Source: Pirellulaceae bacterium (GTDB taxonomy: Bacteria > Planctomycetota > Planctomycetia > Pirellulales > Pirellulaceae). Taken from it: a stretch of DNA of 64,000 bases. The position numbers were made by a program, and so were the translations under genes. The notes beneath the pieces were generated by a model. It made no database searches and was not told where the DNA came from. It saw nothing but the letters and a program-made list of their open reading frames with translations. Positions 55,174 to 64,000 of this stretch are shown in pieces. Every line of letters starts with the position of its first letter. Within the stretch, counting starts at the first letter, position 1. The stretch spans positions 310,001-374,000 of the forward strand of contig JAHDXO010000001.1 in assembly GCA_023382975.1 (NCBI GenBank), in the 5' to 3' direction.

Positions 55174-56742
55174 TTGACCGATTTCGTACAGCGTCTGTTG
55201 AACGATTTGGACCGGCTGGCCGATGACGAGGCCGAGGCGGATGACGAACAGGCGGCAGACACCCGCGAGAGTGTGGACTGGCTGCAGACGGCATCCGCGG
55301 AGCAGATCTCGCTGCTGCTGCAAGAATTGCTGGACCGGCAGCCGCCCGGAAACGCGGCTGTCGATGGGTTGCTGGCGATCGTTTTTCAACAACTGATGCT
55401 CCGTCAGCACGGGCGGGGCCGCCAATTGCCGCCGCTGTTCCTGGACGAGTCGTTGGTGGCCTTGATCGCGGCGGTCTACCGGCACCTGGAATCGGGCAGC
55501 ACGGCGCGCGAACTCTTGCCGTCGTTGCTGAGCGGCGTCCGCAGTCCGCGCGCCCTGGTCGAACTGGCCGATCTGCTGGTCGACGACCCGCCGCGCAATC
55601 CCACCTTGGTCGCCGCCTCGCTCGGCCCGTTGTTCCAGCACGACGACTATGACCCGCGGCTGCTGTTTCCGCGACTGCTGGGCGGCCTGATCCATCCCGC
55701 CGTGGCTGTCGGTGTCTTGGATCTGGCCAATTTCCTGACTCGCCGCTACCGATTCGGACAGCATCCGGCGGCCGGACATGTCCAGGGATTGGCATCATTG
55801 CTGGGCGGCATCGTCGGACGCCTGGGCCAGCTTGAATCGTCGCCGCCGCAGAGCAAGGACGAGATTCAGCAGCGGAGCCACCAGATCAGCGAAGGTGTGT
55901 CGCTGGCCGTGTCGCTGTGCGACGCCCTGGCTCTGATCGGCGATCGTTCGGTGTCAGGCAAACTGCATCAGGCCAGCGAACTGAGCCACCGGCGTTTGCG
56001 TGCCGAAGCCGCTGGGGCGCTAGCCCGGCTGGGCGACCAGGCAGGCCGCGAGATGCTGATCGGGCTGGCTTCCGAGCCGATCGTTCGGCTGCGGGTGCTG
56101 GCCTACGCCGAAGAACTGGGATTCTTGGACCAGGTGGACGAGCAGTACCGGACGGCCGTAGCGCGAGCCGAAGCCGAGTTGGTGCTGTGGTTGGCTCAAC
56201 CGGCTCAGGTAGGCGTCCCGCCGGCCGAGTGCGAGTGGATCGAATCGCGGTGCCTGTCCTGGCCCGGCTACGAAGATCCGGTGGATTGCCATCTATTCCG
56301 GTTCCACTACCAGTTCGGCGATGCTCAGTACACCAACGTCGGCATCGCAGGCCCGGCCTGTCACGCTTTCGGCAGCGACTTGTCGGATCTACCGCCCGAC
56401 GACATCTTCGCCGCCTTTGCCGGCTGGCACGCAGAGCACGAGGAGATGTACGAATTCGACGTGGCCGAACTGCACGAAGCAGAACACGCCGAGGTGGCGC
56501 GGCTGGTGCGACGTTTGCACGACGATGGATACGACCAAATCCAGCCGCGCAAGCTGTGCCTGTTCTTCGGCGACCGAGTGCTGGTCGCCGACGCCGTCCG
56601 CGAGGGCAAACCGGGCGTGGCGGTGGCCGATTACGTCGAAACTGCCTGGCTGCCCCGATCCGCCAGCAGCCGGCCGCCGGGCGTCGACGAGGCCTACTGC
56701 ATCTACAAAGGACGCCGCCTGTTGCGTACCTTCAACGAGTGA
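55174..56742 (+). CDS. HEAT-repeat protein, function unknown
   Basis: 522 aa from a TTG at 55174, supported by GGGAGGG six bases upstream; the upstream open frame lacks coding character. The protein is all-helical and acidic, with HEAT-like repeats (SLLLQELLDRQPPGNAAVDG; LVELADLLVDDPPRNPTLVA; GALARLGDQAGREMLIGLAS). The last 130 residues form a mixed domain (DCHLFRFHYQFGDAQYTNVG; LCLFFGDRVLVADAVREGKP) that I do not recognise. No signal or membrane helix, so cytoplasmic. It probably acts as a scaffold. vapBC follows after 186 bp with its own promoter. Confidence 0.78.
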   Translation: MTDFVQRLLNDLDRLADDEAEADDEQAADTRESVDWLQTASAEQISLLLQELLDRQPPGNAAVDGLLAIVFQQLMLRQHGRGRQLPPLFLDESLVALIAAVYRHLESGSTARELLPSLLSGVRSPRALVELADLLVDDPPRNPTLVAASLGPLFQHDDYDPRLLFPRLLGGLIHPAVAVGVLDLANFLTRRYRFGQHPAAGHVQGLASLLGGIVGRLGQLESSPPQSKDEIQQRSHQISEGVSLAVSLCDALALIGDRSVSGKLHQASELSHRRLRAEAAGALARLGDQAGREMLIGLASEPIVRLRVLAYAEELGFLDQVDEQYRTAVARAEAELVLWLAQPAQVGVPPAECEWIESRCLSWPGYEDPVDCHLFRFHYQFGDAQYTNVGIAGPACHAFGSDLSDLPPDDIFAAFAGWHAEHEEMYEFDVAELHEAEHAEVARLVRRLHDDGYDQIQPRKLCLFFGDRVLVADAVREGKPGVAVADYVETAWLPRSASSRPPGVDEAYCIYKGRRLLRTFNE

Positions 56743-56834
56743 AACGCGGTATCTTTGTCATAGAAGTGAATGCATTCGGTACCGGAAACGGACGTTTGCC
56801 ATCCACATCAACGCTGGTCGATCATCCTCCATCA

Positions 56835-56874
56835 GTCTGCCGATGCTCGTCTGCCGATGCTACAATGGTATAAT
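56835..56874 (+). promoter_or_regulatory. Candidate vapBC promoter and tandem operator
   Basis: TATAAT at 56869-56874 lies 54 bp before the vapB ATG. Upstream are two direct copies of GTCTGCCGATGCT (56835-56847 and 56849-56861), spaced 14 bp start to start. VapBC complexes repress their own promoter by binding repeats around the -35/-10; this arrangement fits, though no consensus -35 is obvious. Confidence 0.5.
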
Positions 56875-56928
56875 CGGCGATTAGACTGGTTGATTTGCGT
56901 TTGTGAGACCGTAATACGGAGATCGCCC

Positions 56929-57165
56929 ATGAAGACAGCTACTATCGTCACAATGCCTCACGGGCAGAGCGTTTGTCTGCCGGACGAGTTCCGGTTCGAC
57001 GGGGATGAAGTGTTTGTCAAGAGGGTTGGACGGTCAATTCTCTTGATTCCGAAACAACTGCCCGTTTGGCAGTCACTCCTCGACAGCCTCGACCAGTTCT
57101 CCGCGGATTTCATGCAGGACCGAGCTCAGCCGGATACTCAGCAACGCGAGGCGATCTTCGAATGA
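56929..57165 (+). CDS. vapB: VapB-type antitoxin
   Basis: 78 aa from the ATG at 56929. The AbrB/MazE-like N-terminal swapped-hairpin part MKTATIVTMPHGQSVCLP, EFRFDGDEVFVKRVGRSILL binds DNA; the flexible C-terminus binds and blocks VapC. The pattern T-x-P-H-G-Q-S-V-x-LP-x-EF matches VapB antitoxins. Stop and toxin start overlap (ATGA). Expected to repress its own promoter with VapC. Confidence 0.9.
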   Translation: MKTATIVTMPHGQSVCLPDEFRFDGDEVFVKRVGRSILLIPKQLPVWQSLLDSLDQFSADFMQDRAQPDTQQREAIFE

Positions 57166-57584
57166 AATACCTGTTGGACACGAACATCTGTGTCTTTGTA
57201 ATCAGGCGGAAGTCGCCCCAAGTACTTGTGCAATTGGAGAAGTACGCGGCGGACGAAGTTGGTGTTTCCGCTGTGACGGTGGCGGAACTGCGATACGGTG
57301 CCGACAAGAGCGAGCGCCCCGCTCAGAACCATGCGGCGTTGGATGCGTTTCTGGTGCCGCTTGTAACGGTCGATTTCGGCTCAGAGGCCGCCGAGTGCTA
57401 CGGAAAGATCCGGAGTCAGCTAGAGCGCCGGGGGACGCCGATCGGGCCACTGGATACGATGATTGCAGCCCACTCGCTTTGTTTGGGCGTTCCGCTGGTG
57501 ACCAACAACACAATCGAATTCTCGCGCGTGCCAGGTCTGCAGTTTGAGGACTGGACTCTCTCGACAGGCTCCAGGATTCTGTGA
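57162..57584 (+). CDS. vapC: VapC-type PIN-domain ribonuclease toxin
   Basis: 140 aa, ATG at 57162 overlapping the vapB stop. PIN domain with its acidic metal-binding residues: Asp6 in MKYLLDTNICVFVIRRK, Glu in VSAVTVAELRYGADKS, and Asp in PIGPLDTMIAAHSLCLG, then TNNTIEFSRVPGL with the last acidic/structural residues. VapC cuts RNA, often tRNA, when VapB is degraded. All acidic positions look intact, so the pair is probably active. The following gene is convergent with only four bases between the two stops. Confidence 0.93.
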   Translation: MKYLLDTNICVFVIRRKSPQVLVQLEKYAADEVGVSAVTVAELRYGADKSERPAQNHAALDAFLVPLVTVDFGSEAAECYGKIRSQLERRGTPIGPLDTMIAAHSLCLGVPLVTNNTIEFSRVPGLQFEDWTLSTGSRIL

Positions 57585-57588
57585 AGGA

Positions 57589-58764
57589 TCACGCCTGTGC
57601 GGCGACCAGCGACTGGAACAGTTCCAGGTGGTGTTGGATCAGGCGCGGCATCGAGCGGCCGCGCAGTACGGCTCGACCGAGTGCGGCCAGGGCGTTGCGG
57701 TCGGCGGGGGGCCGCAGGCTGGCGATCAGCGTTTCGCCCCAGGCCGCCGCATCGTCGCGGTCCAGCAGCGTAATCAGCGGAGCCAAGGCGGGTTGCTGCC
57801 GGATTTCGATTTCGATTTCCGGCCCCGAGCGGACCAGGATAGGCACTCCGCCCGCGGCCGCTGCAAGCAGGACGCGGGGAATGCCGGTTAACGGCCCCGG
57901 ATGAACCAGCAGATTCGCCGCGCGCAGCAGATCGTCCGTGCTCTCGAAAGTTCCCGGCATCTGCACGCAGTGTCGCAGGTCCAAATCCCGAATCAGTCGG
58001 TAAAGATCGTCCCGGTACGGACCGTCACCGATCAACCAGAGCTTGGCCGTCGGCCAATGTCGGACCACCTGTTCCCAGGCCCGGACCAGCCGCGCCAGTC
58101 CTGCATGCGGACGCAAACGGCCGACGAAGACCGCAATCGGCGCATCGATGGCGGAATTCAGGTCCTGGTTGACTGCTGCCAAAGCCAGCCGCGCATCGAG
58201 GCTGGAACCGCCACGGCGAGGCGGCGGCACGGCCACGCTATCGGGGATGCCGTGAAGCAGCATGTCGTCGTATCCCGCGCCAAGAAGGGATGCACGGGTC
58301 GTCGCATCTCGATAGACGATGGCCGCCGCGCGCTGGCAGCGATCGCGGCAACGGACGCCTAGCAACGATTGGTCGTGCCACAGGCAATCGTCGGCCTCGG
58401 CGCGCAGCACGACGGGAACCGGCGATCTGCGCAGGGCCCGCAGTGTCGTGCAAGCCTCGCGTCGCAAACGAGCGACCACGACCAGATCGAACTGCTGCCG
58501 ATGCCGCCGCAGCCAGCGGCTTAGGCCGAGCAGATATGCCCATCGACCCCAAGGAAGGGCAAGCCGCAACGGCAGACGGTGAACCAACGTGCCTTGAAAA
58601 CTCGTCGTACCGGGCCACTGGCTCGACCACCCTGCGGTCAACACCGTCGGCTCGGCCCCGTAGCGGCGCAGCCCTACTGCTAGATCGGCCATCGCGTCTT
58701 CGCTGTCGCCGACTAGCGGCCAGAAACGCCGCGACACCAGCAGGATTCGCAGGGCGGACGCCAT
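57589..58764 (-). CDS. GT4-like glycosyltransferase
   Basis: 391 aa. GT-B fold: an N-terminal domain (RILLVSRRFWPLVGDSEDAM) with a GDSEDAMADLA loop in place of the usual GG motif, and a GT4-type C-terminal domain (APIAVFVGRLRPHAGLARLV; LWLIGDGPYRDDLYRLIRDL; MPGTFESTDDLLRAANLLVH; the E-x7-E region reads GIPRVLLAAAAGGVPIL and so lacks a clear first Glu). It likely transfers sugar from a nucleotide donor to an envelope glycan. Its ATG overlaps the hpt stop (ATGA), so translation is coupled to hpt. Sugar and acceptor are unknown. Confidence 0.85.
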   Translation of the reverse strand: MASALRILLVSRRFWPLVGDSEDAMADLAVGLRRYGAEPTVLTAGWSSQWPGTTSFQGTLVHRLPLRLALPWGRWAYLLGLSRWLRRHRQQFDLVVVARLRREACTTLRALRRSPVPVVLRAEADDCLWHDQSLLGVRCRDRCQRAAAIVYRDATTRASLLGAGYDDMLLHGIPDSVAVPPPRRGGSSLDARLALAAVNQDLNSAIDAPIAVFVGRLRPHAGLARLVRAWEQVVRHWPTAKLWLIGDGPYRDDLYRLIRDLDLRHCVQMPGTFESTDDLLRAANLLVHPGPLTGIPRVLLAAAAGGVPILVRSGPEIEIEIRQQPALAPLITLLDRDDAAAWGETLIASLRPPADRNALAALGRAVLRGRSMPRLIQHHLELFQSLVAAQA

Positions 58765-59339
58765 CAGCCGTCGGCTCCGGACTCGTCCGCGGGACGATCG
58801 CGCAGATCCTCGGGCTCCAGGATGGCCAGATAGGGTAGATGCCGGAAGTCATCGCGATAGTCCAAACCGTAGCCCACCACAAACTGGTTCGGGATGCGGA
58901 AAGCGATAAACTCCGGCTCGAATTCGACCTCTTGCCGCCCCTCCTTGAACAACAGCACCGCGGTGCGGATCGATGCAGGCTGGTACTTCTTCAACTCGGC
59001 CAACACCTCGACCAGCGTGTGTCCCGTATCGAAAATGTCGTCCACCAGCAGCACGTCCTGACCTTGGATCTCCGCCCTCAGGTCCACCGCTACCGTCAAG
59101 TCGCCGCGGGTTGTCCCCGCCCGGTAACTGCTCGCCTGGACCAAATGCACGCGCAACGGGACGTCCAACCGCCGGATCAGATCTGCCAGGAAGACCACGC
59201 ACCCGGTCAAGACCCCGATAATGGTCATCGGCCGCGAACCCCATTGCTCGGCGATCTGGCGCGACAAACGGTCGACTCCTTCGCGCAGGTCGTGTTCGCT
59301 CAGTAGTGTCTTCACGATTTGGCTATCTCTTTTCTGCAT
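58764..59339 (-). CDS. hpt: Hypoxanthine phosphoribosyltransferase
   Basis: 191 aa from the ATG at 59339; the frame is open upstream but not conserved. PRTase features: LLSEHDLREGVDRLSRQIAE, GVLTGCVVFLADLIRRLDVP, and the PRPP-binding motif DVLLVDDIFDTGHTLVEVLA; GQDVLLVDD is diagnostic for HPRT. It salvages hypoxanthine/guanine to IMP/GMP. The C-terminal PDFVVGYGLDYxxxYR motif is present as NQFVVGYGLDYRDDFRHLPY. The gene is divergent from thyA by 175 bp and coupled to the glycosyltransferase. Confidence 0.95.
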   Translation of the reverse strand: MQKRDSQIVKTLLSEHDLREGVDRLSRQIAEQWGSRPMTIIGVLTGCVVFLADLIRRLDVPLRVHLVQASSYRAGTTRGDLTVAVDLRAEIQGQDVLLVDDIFDTGHTLVEVLAELKKYQPASIRTAVLLFKEGRQEVEFEPEFIAFRIPNQFVVGYGLDYRDDFRHLPYLAILEPEDLRDRPADESGADG

Positions 59340-59514
59340 GTTCGAGATTCGGGATCTGCCGCCGCCTTGATCACAAGCTGGCGTCCGAATTCTCACGAAT
59401 TCGGCTACGAGGGTACGAACAGGGTATCGTCACCTCATTCTAAATCGGCCTCACCCCTCAAATCCAGCCGTCAACCGCTTGCCAGCGACTTGCGGCCGGG
59501 ATAAAAGACCAGTC

Positions 59515-60309
59515 ATGCGCACTTACTTGGATCTGCTGGAGCGTATTCTGAACCACGGCGTGGAAAAACACGACCGCACGGGTACCGGTACGCTGAGTAT
59601 TTTCGGTCACCAGATGCGGTTCGATCTGGCCGAGGGGTTTCCGCTGTTGACGACGAAAAAGTTGCACGTCCGGTCGATCATCTACGAACTGCTGTGGTTC
59701 CTGCGCGGGGACACCAACGTTCGCTACTTGCAGGACAACGGCGTGACGATCTGGGACGAATGGGCGGACGAAAGCGGCGATCTGGGGCCGATTTACGGAC
59801 GGCAATGGCGAAGTTGGGCGACAGCCGACGGCGGCCAGATCGATCAAATCCGCCAATTGGTCGACCGGATTCGATCCGACCCAGATTCACGGCGGCTGAT
59901 TGTGTCGGCATGGAATGTCGGCCAACTGCCCCAAATGGCCTTGCCGCCCTGCCACGTGCTGTTCCAGTTCTACGTCGCCCAGGGTCGGCTCTCGTGCCAG
60001 TTGTATCAGCGCAGCGCGGACGTCTTTCTGGGCGTGCCGTTCAACATCGCCTCTTACGCGCTGCTGACCATGATGATCGCGCGGGTAACGGGGCTAGAGC
60101 CGGGAGAGTTCATTCACACATTCGGCGATGCGCACTTGTACCTGAACCACCTGCCGCAGGCCCGCAAGCAACTGGAACGCGAGCCGCGGCAACTGCCCAC
60201 CATGCACATCAACCCCGATGTGTCGTCGCCGTTCGAGTTTTGTTACGACGACTTTCGCTTGGAAAACTACGATCCGCACCCGCACATTCCGGCCAAAGTC
60301 GCGGTCTAG
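59515..60309 (+). CDS. thyA: Thymidylate synthase
   Basis: 264 aa, the same length as the E. coli enzyme. ATG at 59515. It methylates dUMP to dTMP with methylene-tetrahydrofolate. Motifs: [20 protein letters not shown], the catalytic Cys in [40 protein letters not shown] and the C-terminal [11 protein letters not shown] folA gene is not adjacent. It is convergent with the TIGR03000 gene, 41 bp apart, where an imperfect GCAACG/CGTTGC hairpin (60309-60334) might serve both as terminator. Confidence 0.97.
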   Translation: MRTYLDLLERILNHGVEKHDRTGTGTLSIFGHQMRFDLAEGFPLLTTKKLHVRSIIYELLWFLRGDTNVRYLQDNGVTIWDEWADESGDLGPIYGRQWRSWATADGGQIDQIRQLVDRIRSDPDSRRLIVSAWNVGQLPQMALPPCHVLFQFYVAQGRLSCQLYQRSADVFLGVPFNIASYALLTMMIARVTGLEPGEFIHTFGDAHLYLNHLPQARKQLEREPRQLPTMHINPDVSSPFEFCYDDFRLENYDPHPHIPAKVAV

Positions 60310-60350
60310 CAACGATCAAGGTTCGATCCGTTGCGGACAGCGGGGCCGCG

Positions 60351-61529
60351 TCAGCGCGAGGCGACCTGCGGCGAGAAATCAAACGACAGTTCGTGGCTCT
60401 TGCCGCCGACCAGATCGATCGTCTTGACGCTCGAATGAACACGACCTGCCTGTTCGACTTCGACGACCACTCGGTAGCCTTCCCATCGTTGGCCGTCGCG
60501 CAGTTCGCGAGTCATGAAAGTCCGGACATCGCCGGTCGCTTCCGTCGAACGGCCTTCGAGCGTCACTCGTGCCGCTTCGGGAACTCGCACGGTCAGGGAC
60601 GTCTCGGCGGGCGCCTGGCTGGCGACGGGGGTAAAGTTCTGATCCATGCGGAATGCCAATTCGTTCGTCCCGTTGGCCTGCAAATTCACCGTCCGCGTGT
60701 TGCTGTAGGTGCGTCCGTCGCGCGTTAGTTCGACCCGGACTTCGTACGTGTAGTCGTTACCCGGCACCAATCCCCGAGACACGTATTGCCGGTACGTGCC
60801 CGGCGTCTTGGTCAACATGCCGTTGACGAAAACCCGCGCATCGGCCGGCACCCGAACGGCCAGAATGGCGCTGTCGCCCAACGGATGCGGCATCGAGCTG
60901 CTGTCGGGAAGCAGAGGCAGAGCCGGAGTCGGCACGGCCGGGGCAGATGGATCCGGAAGTTGCGGTACACCCGCGTCCGGAAGCGACGGTAACAGGGCAT
61001 CGGGGTCGGGCGGCAAGGCAGGCGGAGCGTCCGCTGGCTCGGGCACGGATCGTGCTGGCTTCTTGGCCGGTGCCGGCGGCAGATCGTAGCTTGGCGCTGC
61101 CGGTTCTTCGGGGGCCGGAGGCAACGCGGGCGCCATCTCGACCTCCGCCGGTTCGGGCTCGTACGACGGCACGATCGACTTGTACGAATCCACCATCGGA
61201 GTTCCGCAGCAAGAGGGATCAGCCGCGTAGTAGGGACTGATCACCGTGTAACCCGAACTCCAGCACGAGTTGCCGTACCACGAATAGCTCGGTGCGTAAT
61301 AGCCGTAGCTGCAGCAGCCGAACCATCGGCAACGATGTCCCAAAATGGGTCGGTAACACGAAGGGTAGTAGACCGGCGCGACCACCACGGGACGGTAAAC
61401 AGCCACATACGCGGAATACGGGTAGTAGCCGTATCCCCAATGATGCCAGCCCGCCTCGGCGCGGTCGGCAACGAAGGACGATGCCAGGACGGCCACCAAC
61501 ATCGCCAATGCAAACCTAGTACGGAACAT
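60351..61529 (-). CDS. TIGR03000 domain secreted protein
   Basis: 392 aa. Signal FALAMLVAVLASSFVADRAEA, then a Tyr/Cys/Trp-rich part (residues 28-115; YGYYPYSAYVAVYRPVVVAP, CYRPILGHRCRWFGCCSYGY), a Pro/Ala/Glu-rich linker and two TIGR03000 domains (about 225-300 and 310-390; RVFVNGMLTKTPGTYRQYVS, VRVELTRDGRTYSNTRTVNL). This domain is, from memory, a planctomycete-restricted family of exported proteins of unknown role; the Y/C-rich stretch suggests disulphide-linked or envelope-bound material. It lies convergent with thyA. Confidence 0.9.
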   Translation of the reverse strand: MFRTRFALAMLVAVLASSFVADRAEAGWHHWGYGYYPYSAYVAVYRPVVVAPVYYPSCYRPILGHRCRWFGCCSYGYYAPSYSWYGNSCWSSGYTVISPYYAADPSCCGTPMVDSYKSIVPSYEPEPAEVEMAPALPPAPEEPAAPSYDLPPAPAKKPARSVPEPADAPPALPPDPDALLPSLPDAGVPQLPDPSAPAVPTPALPLLPDSSSMPHPLGDSAILAVRVPADARVFVNGMLTKTPGTYRQYVSRGLVPGNDYTYEVRVELTRDGRTYSNTRTVNLQANGTNELAFRMDQNFTPVASQAPAETSLTVRVPEAARVTLEGRSTEATGDVRTFMTRELRDGQRWEGYRVVVEVEQAGRVHSSVKTIDLVGGKSHELSFDFSPQVASR

Positions 61530-61621
61530 CGCGGTATCCCTCCTTCAATAGCCAAAGCTTGTACTCAGTGAACCGAAACTCACGATCGCAACCATTGAGC
61601 ATAACAGGCAAACTGGAGAAA

Positions 61622-62629
61622 TCAAGCAGTTTGAGATGCCGATCGCAACCGGTCCACGAATCGACTCAAATCCTCCGGGAGCGGCGATTCGCAGTCGATC
61701 GATGCACCGCTGACCGGGTGGATCAATTGCAGCTTCGCGGCATGGAGGGCCAGTCGCGGGGCACCGCTGCGGTCCTCGATCGGCGGCTTGCCAAACACGG
61801 CGCGGTAGACGGGATCTCCGCAGATCGGATGCCCCAACTCAGCCAGATGTATCCGAATCTGATGCGTGCGGCCGGTTTCCAGACGACATTCCAACAGGGT
61901 GTAGTCACCGAGCGTCTCGACCGGTTGCAGGTGGGTGACTGCTCGTTGGCCTTGTTCCGCGTCGGCCGCACTTCCTCGCAAACCGTCGCCACGGTCGCGG
62001 ACCAGGTTGGATGCGATCGTTTGCGCCGCGACATGCCCGGGCACGATCGCCAAGTAGACGCGGCCCACATCGTGACGGGCGAACTTCTCGATCAGCGCCT
62101 TCTGCGTGCCTTCATCCCGAGCGAAAACCAGCAATCCGCTGGTGTCCCGGTCGATCCGGTGGACGCAATACAGGCGCGGGCGACGATGCCCGCGTGCGGC
62201 GCGGCGTCCTTCGCGCTCCAGCAACAGTTGCGGAAGAATTTCGTCCAGTGTCGGCTGTTGCGCCTTGCGTCGAGGCGGAAAATGGCGTTCCGCCCGGTGC
62301 CGCAGGGTCAACATCCGCGGCGGCTTGTAGACGATGATCAGTTGTTCATCGACATGTCTCAGTCTCACTTGGTCCGGGCTGATCGGCGGCAGCGATTCGC
62401 CCAGCAGACGGACGGTGTCGCCGACGAACAGACGCCGTCCCTCGTCCATGCACAACGAATGGTTCACCGTGACGCGGCGAGTCTGGATCAGTCGGCGCAG
62501 TTGTGACCAGGACATCCCAGGCAACCAGGTGCGCATTGCGGAAACGAGCGAAAGGCTCGCTTCCGCATCGCCCACAGCAAAACAATCCGTCGAATCTCCA
62601 TCGTTCATCGGGAATCCTCGATCGTTCAT
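61622..62629 (-). CDS. RluA-family RNA pseudouridine synthase
   Basis: 335 aa with an N-terminal S4-like RNA-binding domain (LRRLIQTRRVTVNHSLCMDE) and the RluA/RluD catalytic domain: HRIDRDTSGLLVFARDEGTQ with the nucleophilic Asp, LECRLETGRTHQIRIHLAEL and GHPICGDPVYRAVFG. It converts uridine to pseudouridine in rRNA or tRNA; which position is unclear. Alternative starts exist upstream of residue 8; the ATG at 62629 is used here. It is divergent from the YgiQ-like gene. Confidence 0.92.
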   Translation of the reverse strand: MNDRGFPMNDGDSTDCFAVGDAEASLSLVSAMRTWLPGMSWSQLRRLIQTRRVTVNHSLCMDEGRRLFVGDTVRLLGESLPPISPDQVRLRHVDEQLIIVYKPPRMLTLRHRAERHFPPRRKAQQPTLDEILPQLLLEREGRRAARGHRRPRLYCVHRIDRDTSGLLVFARDEGTQKALIEKFARHDVGRVYLAIVPGHVAAQTIASNLVRDRGDGLRGSAADAEQGQRAVTHLQPVETLGDYTLLECRLETGRTHQIRIHLAELGHPICGDPVYRAVFGKPPIEDRSGAPRLALHAAKLQLIHPVSGASIDCESPLPEDLSRFVDRLRSASQTA

Positions 62630-62802
62630 GACAGGTAAATGGTCCGCAGCTCATCGTTGGTGGGTGACCGATTCCGCGAAGATTCGCAGATTGTCAGTGG
62701 GCTTCGAATTTCAGCGAAGCTCGACTGCGGATATTGTCACTGGCCGATTCTCTCACCGCTCGTATAATCTGCCGTGTGGATCGGGAAAACAAGGGGGAGC
62801 GG

Positions 62803-64000
62803 ATGCAATTGCCCATTCTGACAGATCGACCTTTGCCGGGCCAAACGGCGGACGCCTTGGCTTCGTTGCCGTGTGCCGGGGGCGGACACCGTGCCGAGCA
62901 TCCGCTGCCGATGTCCGTCGACGAAATGCACCGTCGCGGCTGGGACGCGGTGGACGTGGTGTTCGTGACGGGCGATGCGTACATCGATCATCCTAGTTTC
63001 GCGATGGCGATCCTCGGCCGAGTCCTGGAAGCGGCCGGTTTTCGCGTGGGAATCGTGAGCCAACCCGACTGGCAGCGCTGCGATGACTGGCGGCGATTCG
63101 GGCCGCCGCGGCTGTTCTTTGCGATCAGCGCCGGCAATATGGACTCGATGATCAACCACTACACGGCCAACCGCAAAGTGCGCAATCAGGACGCCTATTC
63201 GCCCGGCGGCCGAATCGGACTGCGACCGGATCGCGCCACGTTGGCGTACTGCCAGCGGGCGCGCGAAGCCTACAAAGGGGTGCCGGTCATCGCCGGCGGT
63301 GTCGAAGCATCGCTGCGGCGATTGGCCCATTACGACTACTGGAGCGACAAGGTCCGTCGTTCGATCCTGTTGGACTGCAAAGCCGATTTGTTGGTCTACG
63401 GCATGGGCGAGGATTCGATCGTCGAAATCGCGCGCCGCCTGGACGCCGGGCAGACGGTCGCGTCGCTGCGGGACATGCGAGGCGTGGCGTACGCGCTGGG
63501 CGCCTCGCAGTCGCCGCCGGACGACGCCTTGGTGATCCCCAGTTTCGAGCAGCTGCGGGACGACAAACTGCAGTTCGCCGAGGCGACGCGGATGATCCAC
63601 AACGAGACCAACCCGTACAACGCGCGGCGACTGGTGCAGTGGCATGACCGCCAAGCGATCGTCGTCAATCCGCCGGCCCTGCCCGTGTCGCAGGCCGCGA
63701 TGGACAGCATCTACGGGCTGCCGTATACCCGCCGTCCGCATCCTTGCTACACCGAACCGATTCCCGCCTTCGAGATGATCAAGGATTCCGTGACGATCAT
63801 GCGGGGCTGTTTCGGCGGCTGTACGTTCTGTTCGATCACGACGCACCAGGGACGCATCATCCAGTCCCGCAGCCAAGATTCGATCTTGACCGAGATCCGC
63901 GAAATGGCGGCGGATCCCGAGTTCAAGGGCGTGGTCAGCGACATCGGCGGACCGACGGCGAACATGTACGAGATGAAGTGTACACGCCCCGAGGTCGAAG
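62803..64000 (+). CDS. YgiQ-family radical SAM protein (3' end outside window)
   Basis: ATG at 62803 follows AAGGGGGAG seven bases upstream; the C-terminus is beyond the window. N-terminal YgiQ/UPF0313 region: AVDVVFVTGDAYIDHPSFAM, LFFAISAGNMDSMINHYTAN, AYKGVPVIAGGVEASLRRLA. The radical SAM cluster CxxxCxxC is in IMRGCFGGCTFCSITTHQGR. It should bind a 4Fe-4S cluster and cleave SAM to start radical chemistry; the substrate of this family is unknown to me. Length so far 399 residues, with more than 150 expected outside. Confidence 0.93.
   Translation, partial: MQLPILTDRPLPGQTADALASLPCAGGGHRAEHPLPMSVDEMHRRGWDAVDVVFVTGDAYIDHPSFAMAILGRVLEAAGFRVGIVSQPDWQRCDDWRRFGPPRLFFAISAGNMDSMINHYTANRKVRNQDAYSPGGRIGLRPDRATLAYCQRAREAYKGVPVIAGGVEASLRRLAHYDYWSDKVRRSILLDCKADLLVYGMGEDSIVEIARRLDAGQTVASLRDMRGVAYALGASQSPPDDALVIPSFEQLRDDKLQFAEATRMIHNETNPYNARRLVQWHDRQAIVVNPPALPVSQAAMDSIYGLPYTRRPHPCYTEPIPAFEMIKDSVTIMRGCFGGCTFCSITTHQGRIIQSRSQDSILTEIREMAADPEFKGVVSDIGGPTANMYEMKCTRPEVE

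Noticed and set aside
60309..60334. Hairpin between thyA and the TIGR03000 gene as a firm terminator
   Set aside because: Stem is imperfect and no T-tract follows on either strand; mentioned only as a possibility in the thyA entry.

Overview
The window is about 60 % G+C and reads as the chromosome of a planctomycete, probably of the Pirellulales (inference). Lineage signs are a TIGR03000-domain secreted protein, a DUF1573 protein, a PQQ beta-propeller protein with a methyltransferase-like N-terminus, Tat-type Gfo/Idh/MocA and pyruvyl-transferase proteins, an FG-GAP/esterase fusion, and a TolQ/TolR module beside a prenyltransferase-repeat protein. No rRNA or CRISPR array is seen; there are two tRNA genes.

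Layout. 1-4.5 kb (minus): envelope energy-transduction operon (prenyltransferase-repeat protein, a one-TM protein, ExbB/TolQ, ExbD/TolR, and a second ExbD with a zinc ribbon, cut by the window edge). 4.8-16.6 kb: an accessory island. Its left edge is an intact tRNA-Phe; its right edge is a copy of the tRNA 3' half plus 50 bp of flank, giving direct repeats of 94/95 bp. Inside are an HNH - P-loop NTPase - formylglycine-generating-enzyme-fold fusion of 973 aa, a type III-like restriction-modification pair (res frameshifted, mod intact), a decayed GxxExxY gene, a duplicated 3' scrap of mod, an ORF6N protein, and a 70-bp palindromic element repeated between the genes. 16.3-18.3 kb: an integrase-tail-like fragment and a dead ISKra4-like transposase. 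18.6-25.2 kb: NtrB/NtrC-type two-component pair, a STAS-Sel1 fusion, lexA with a candidate operator, a Tat-exported oxidoreductase and tRNA-Pro. 25.4-32.8 kb (plus): cupin, O-antigen-ligase/TPR protein, DUF1573 protein, a UshA-like/tetraheme cytochrome fusion, a second cupin and a pyruvyl transferase. 32.9-36.8 kb: a giant PQQ/LamG protein. 37.0-39.9 kb: a compact BsuBI/PstI-type type II R-M system. 39.9-45.7 kb: MMPL transporter, STAS protein, FG-GAP/esterase. 46.3-53.1 kb: panD, then SDR-deoC-zinc dehydrogenase on plus; two SDRs, dapA and pdxJ on minus. 53.4-64 kb: NCS1-type permease, HEAT-repeat protein, vapBC, glycosyltransferase/hpt, thyA, TIGR03000 protein, RluA-type pseudouridine synthase and a YgiQ-type radical SAM gene cut by the window edge.

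The window therefore mixes ordinary metabolism (pantothenate, lysine, pyridoxal phosphate, purine salvage, dTMP, deoxyribose catabolism) with a decaying tRNA-borne defence island and a second, apparently intact R-M system. The most unusual items are the HNH-NTPase-FGE fusion, whose last 40 residues resemble the variable end of diversity-generating-retroelement targets although no retroelement is present, and the palindromes that punctuate the island. Family assignments come from motif recognition; no database search was run.
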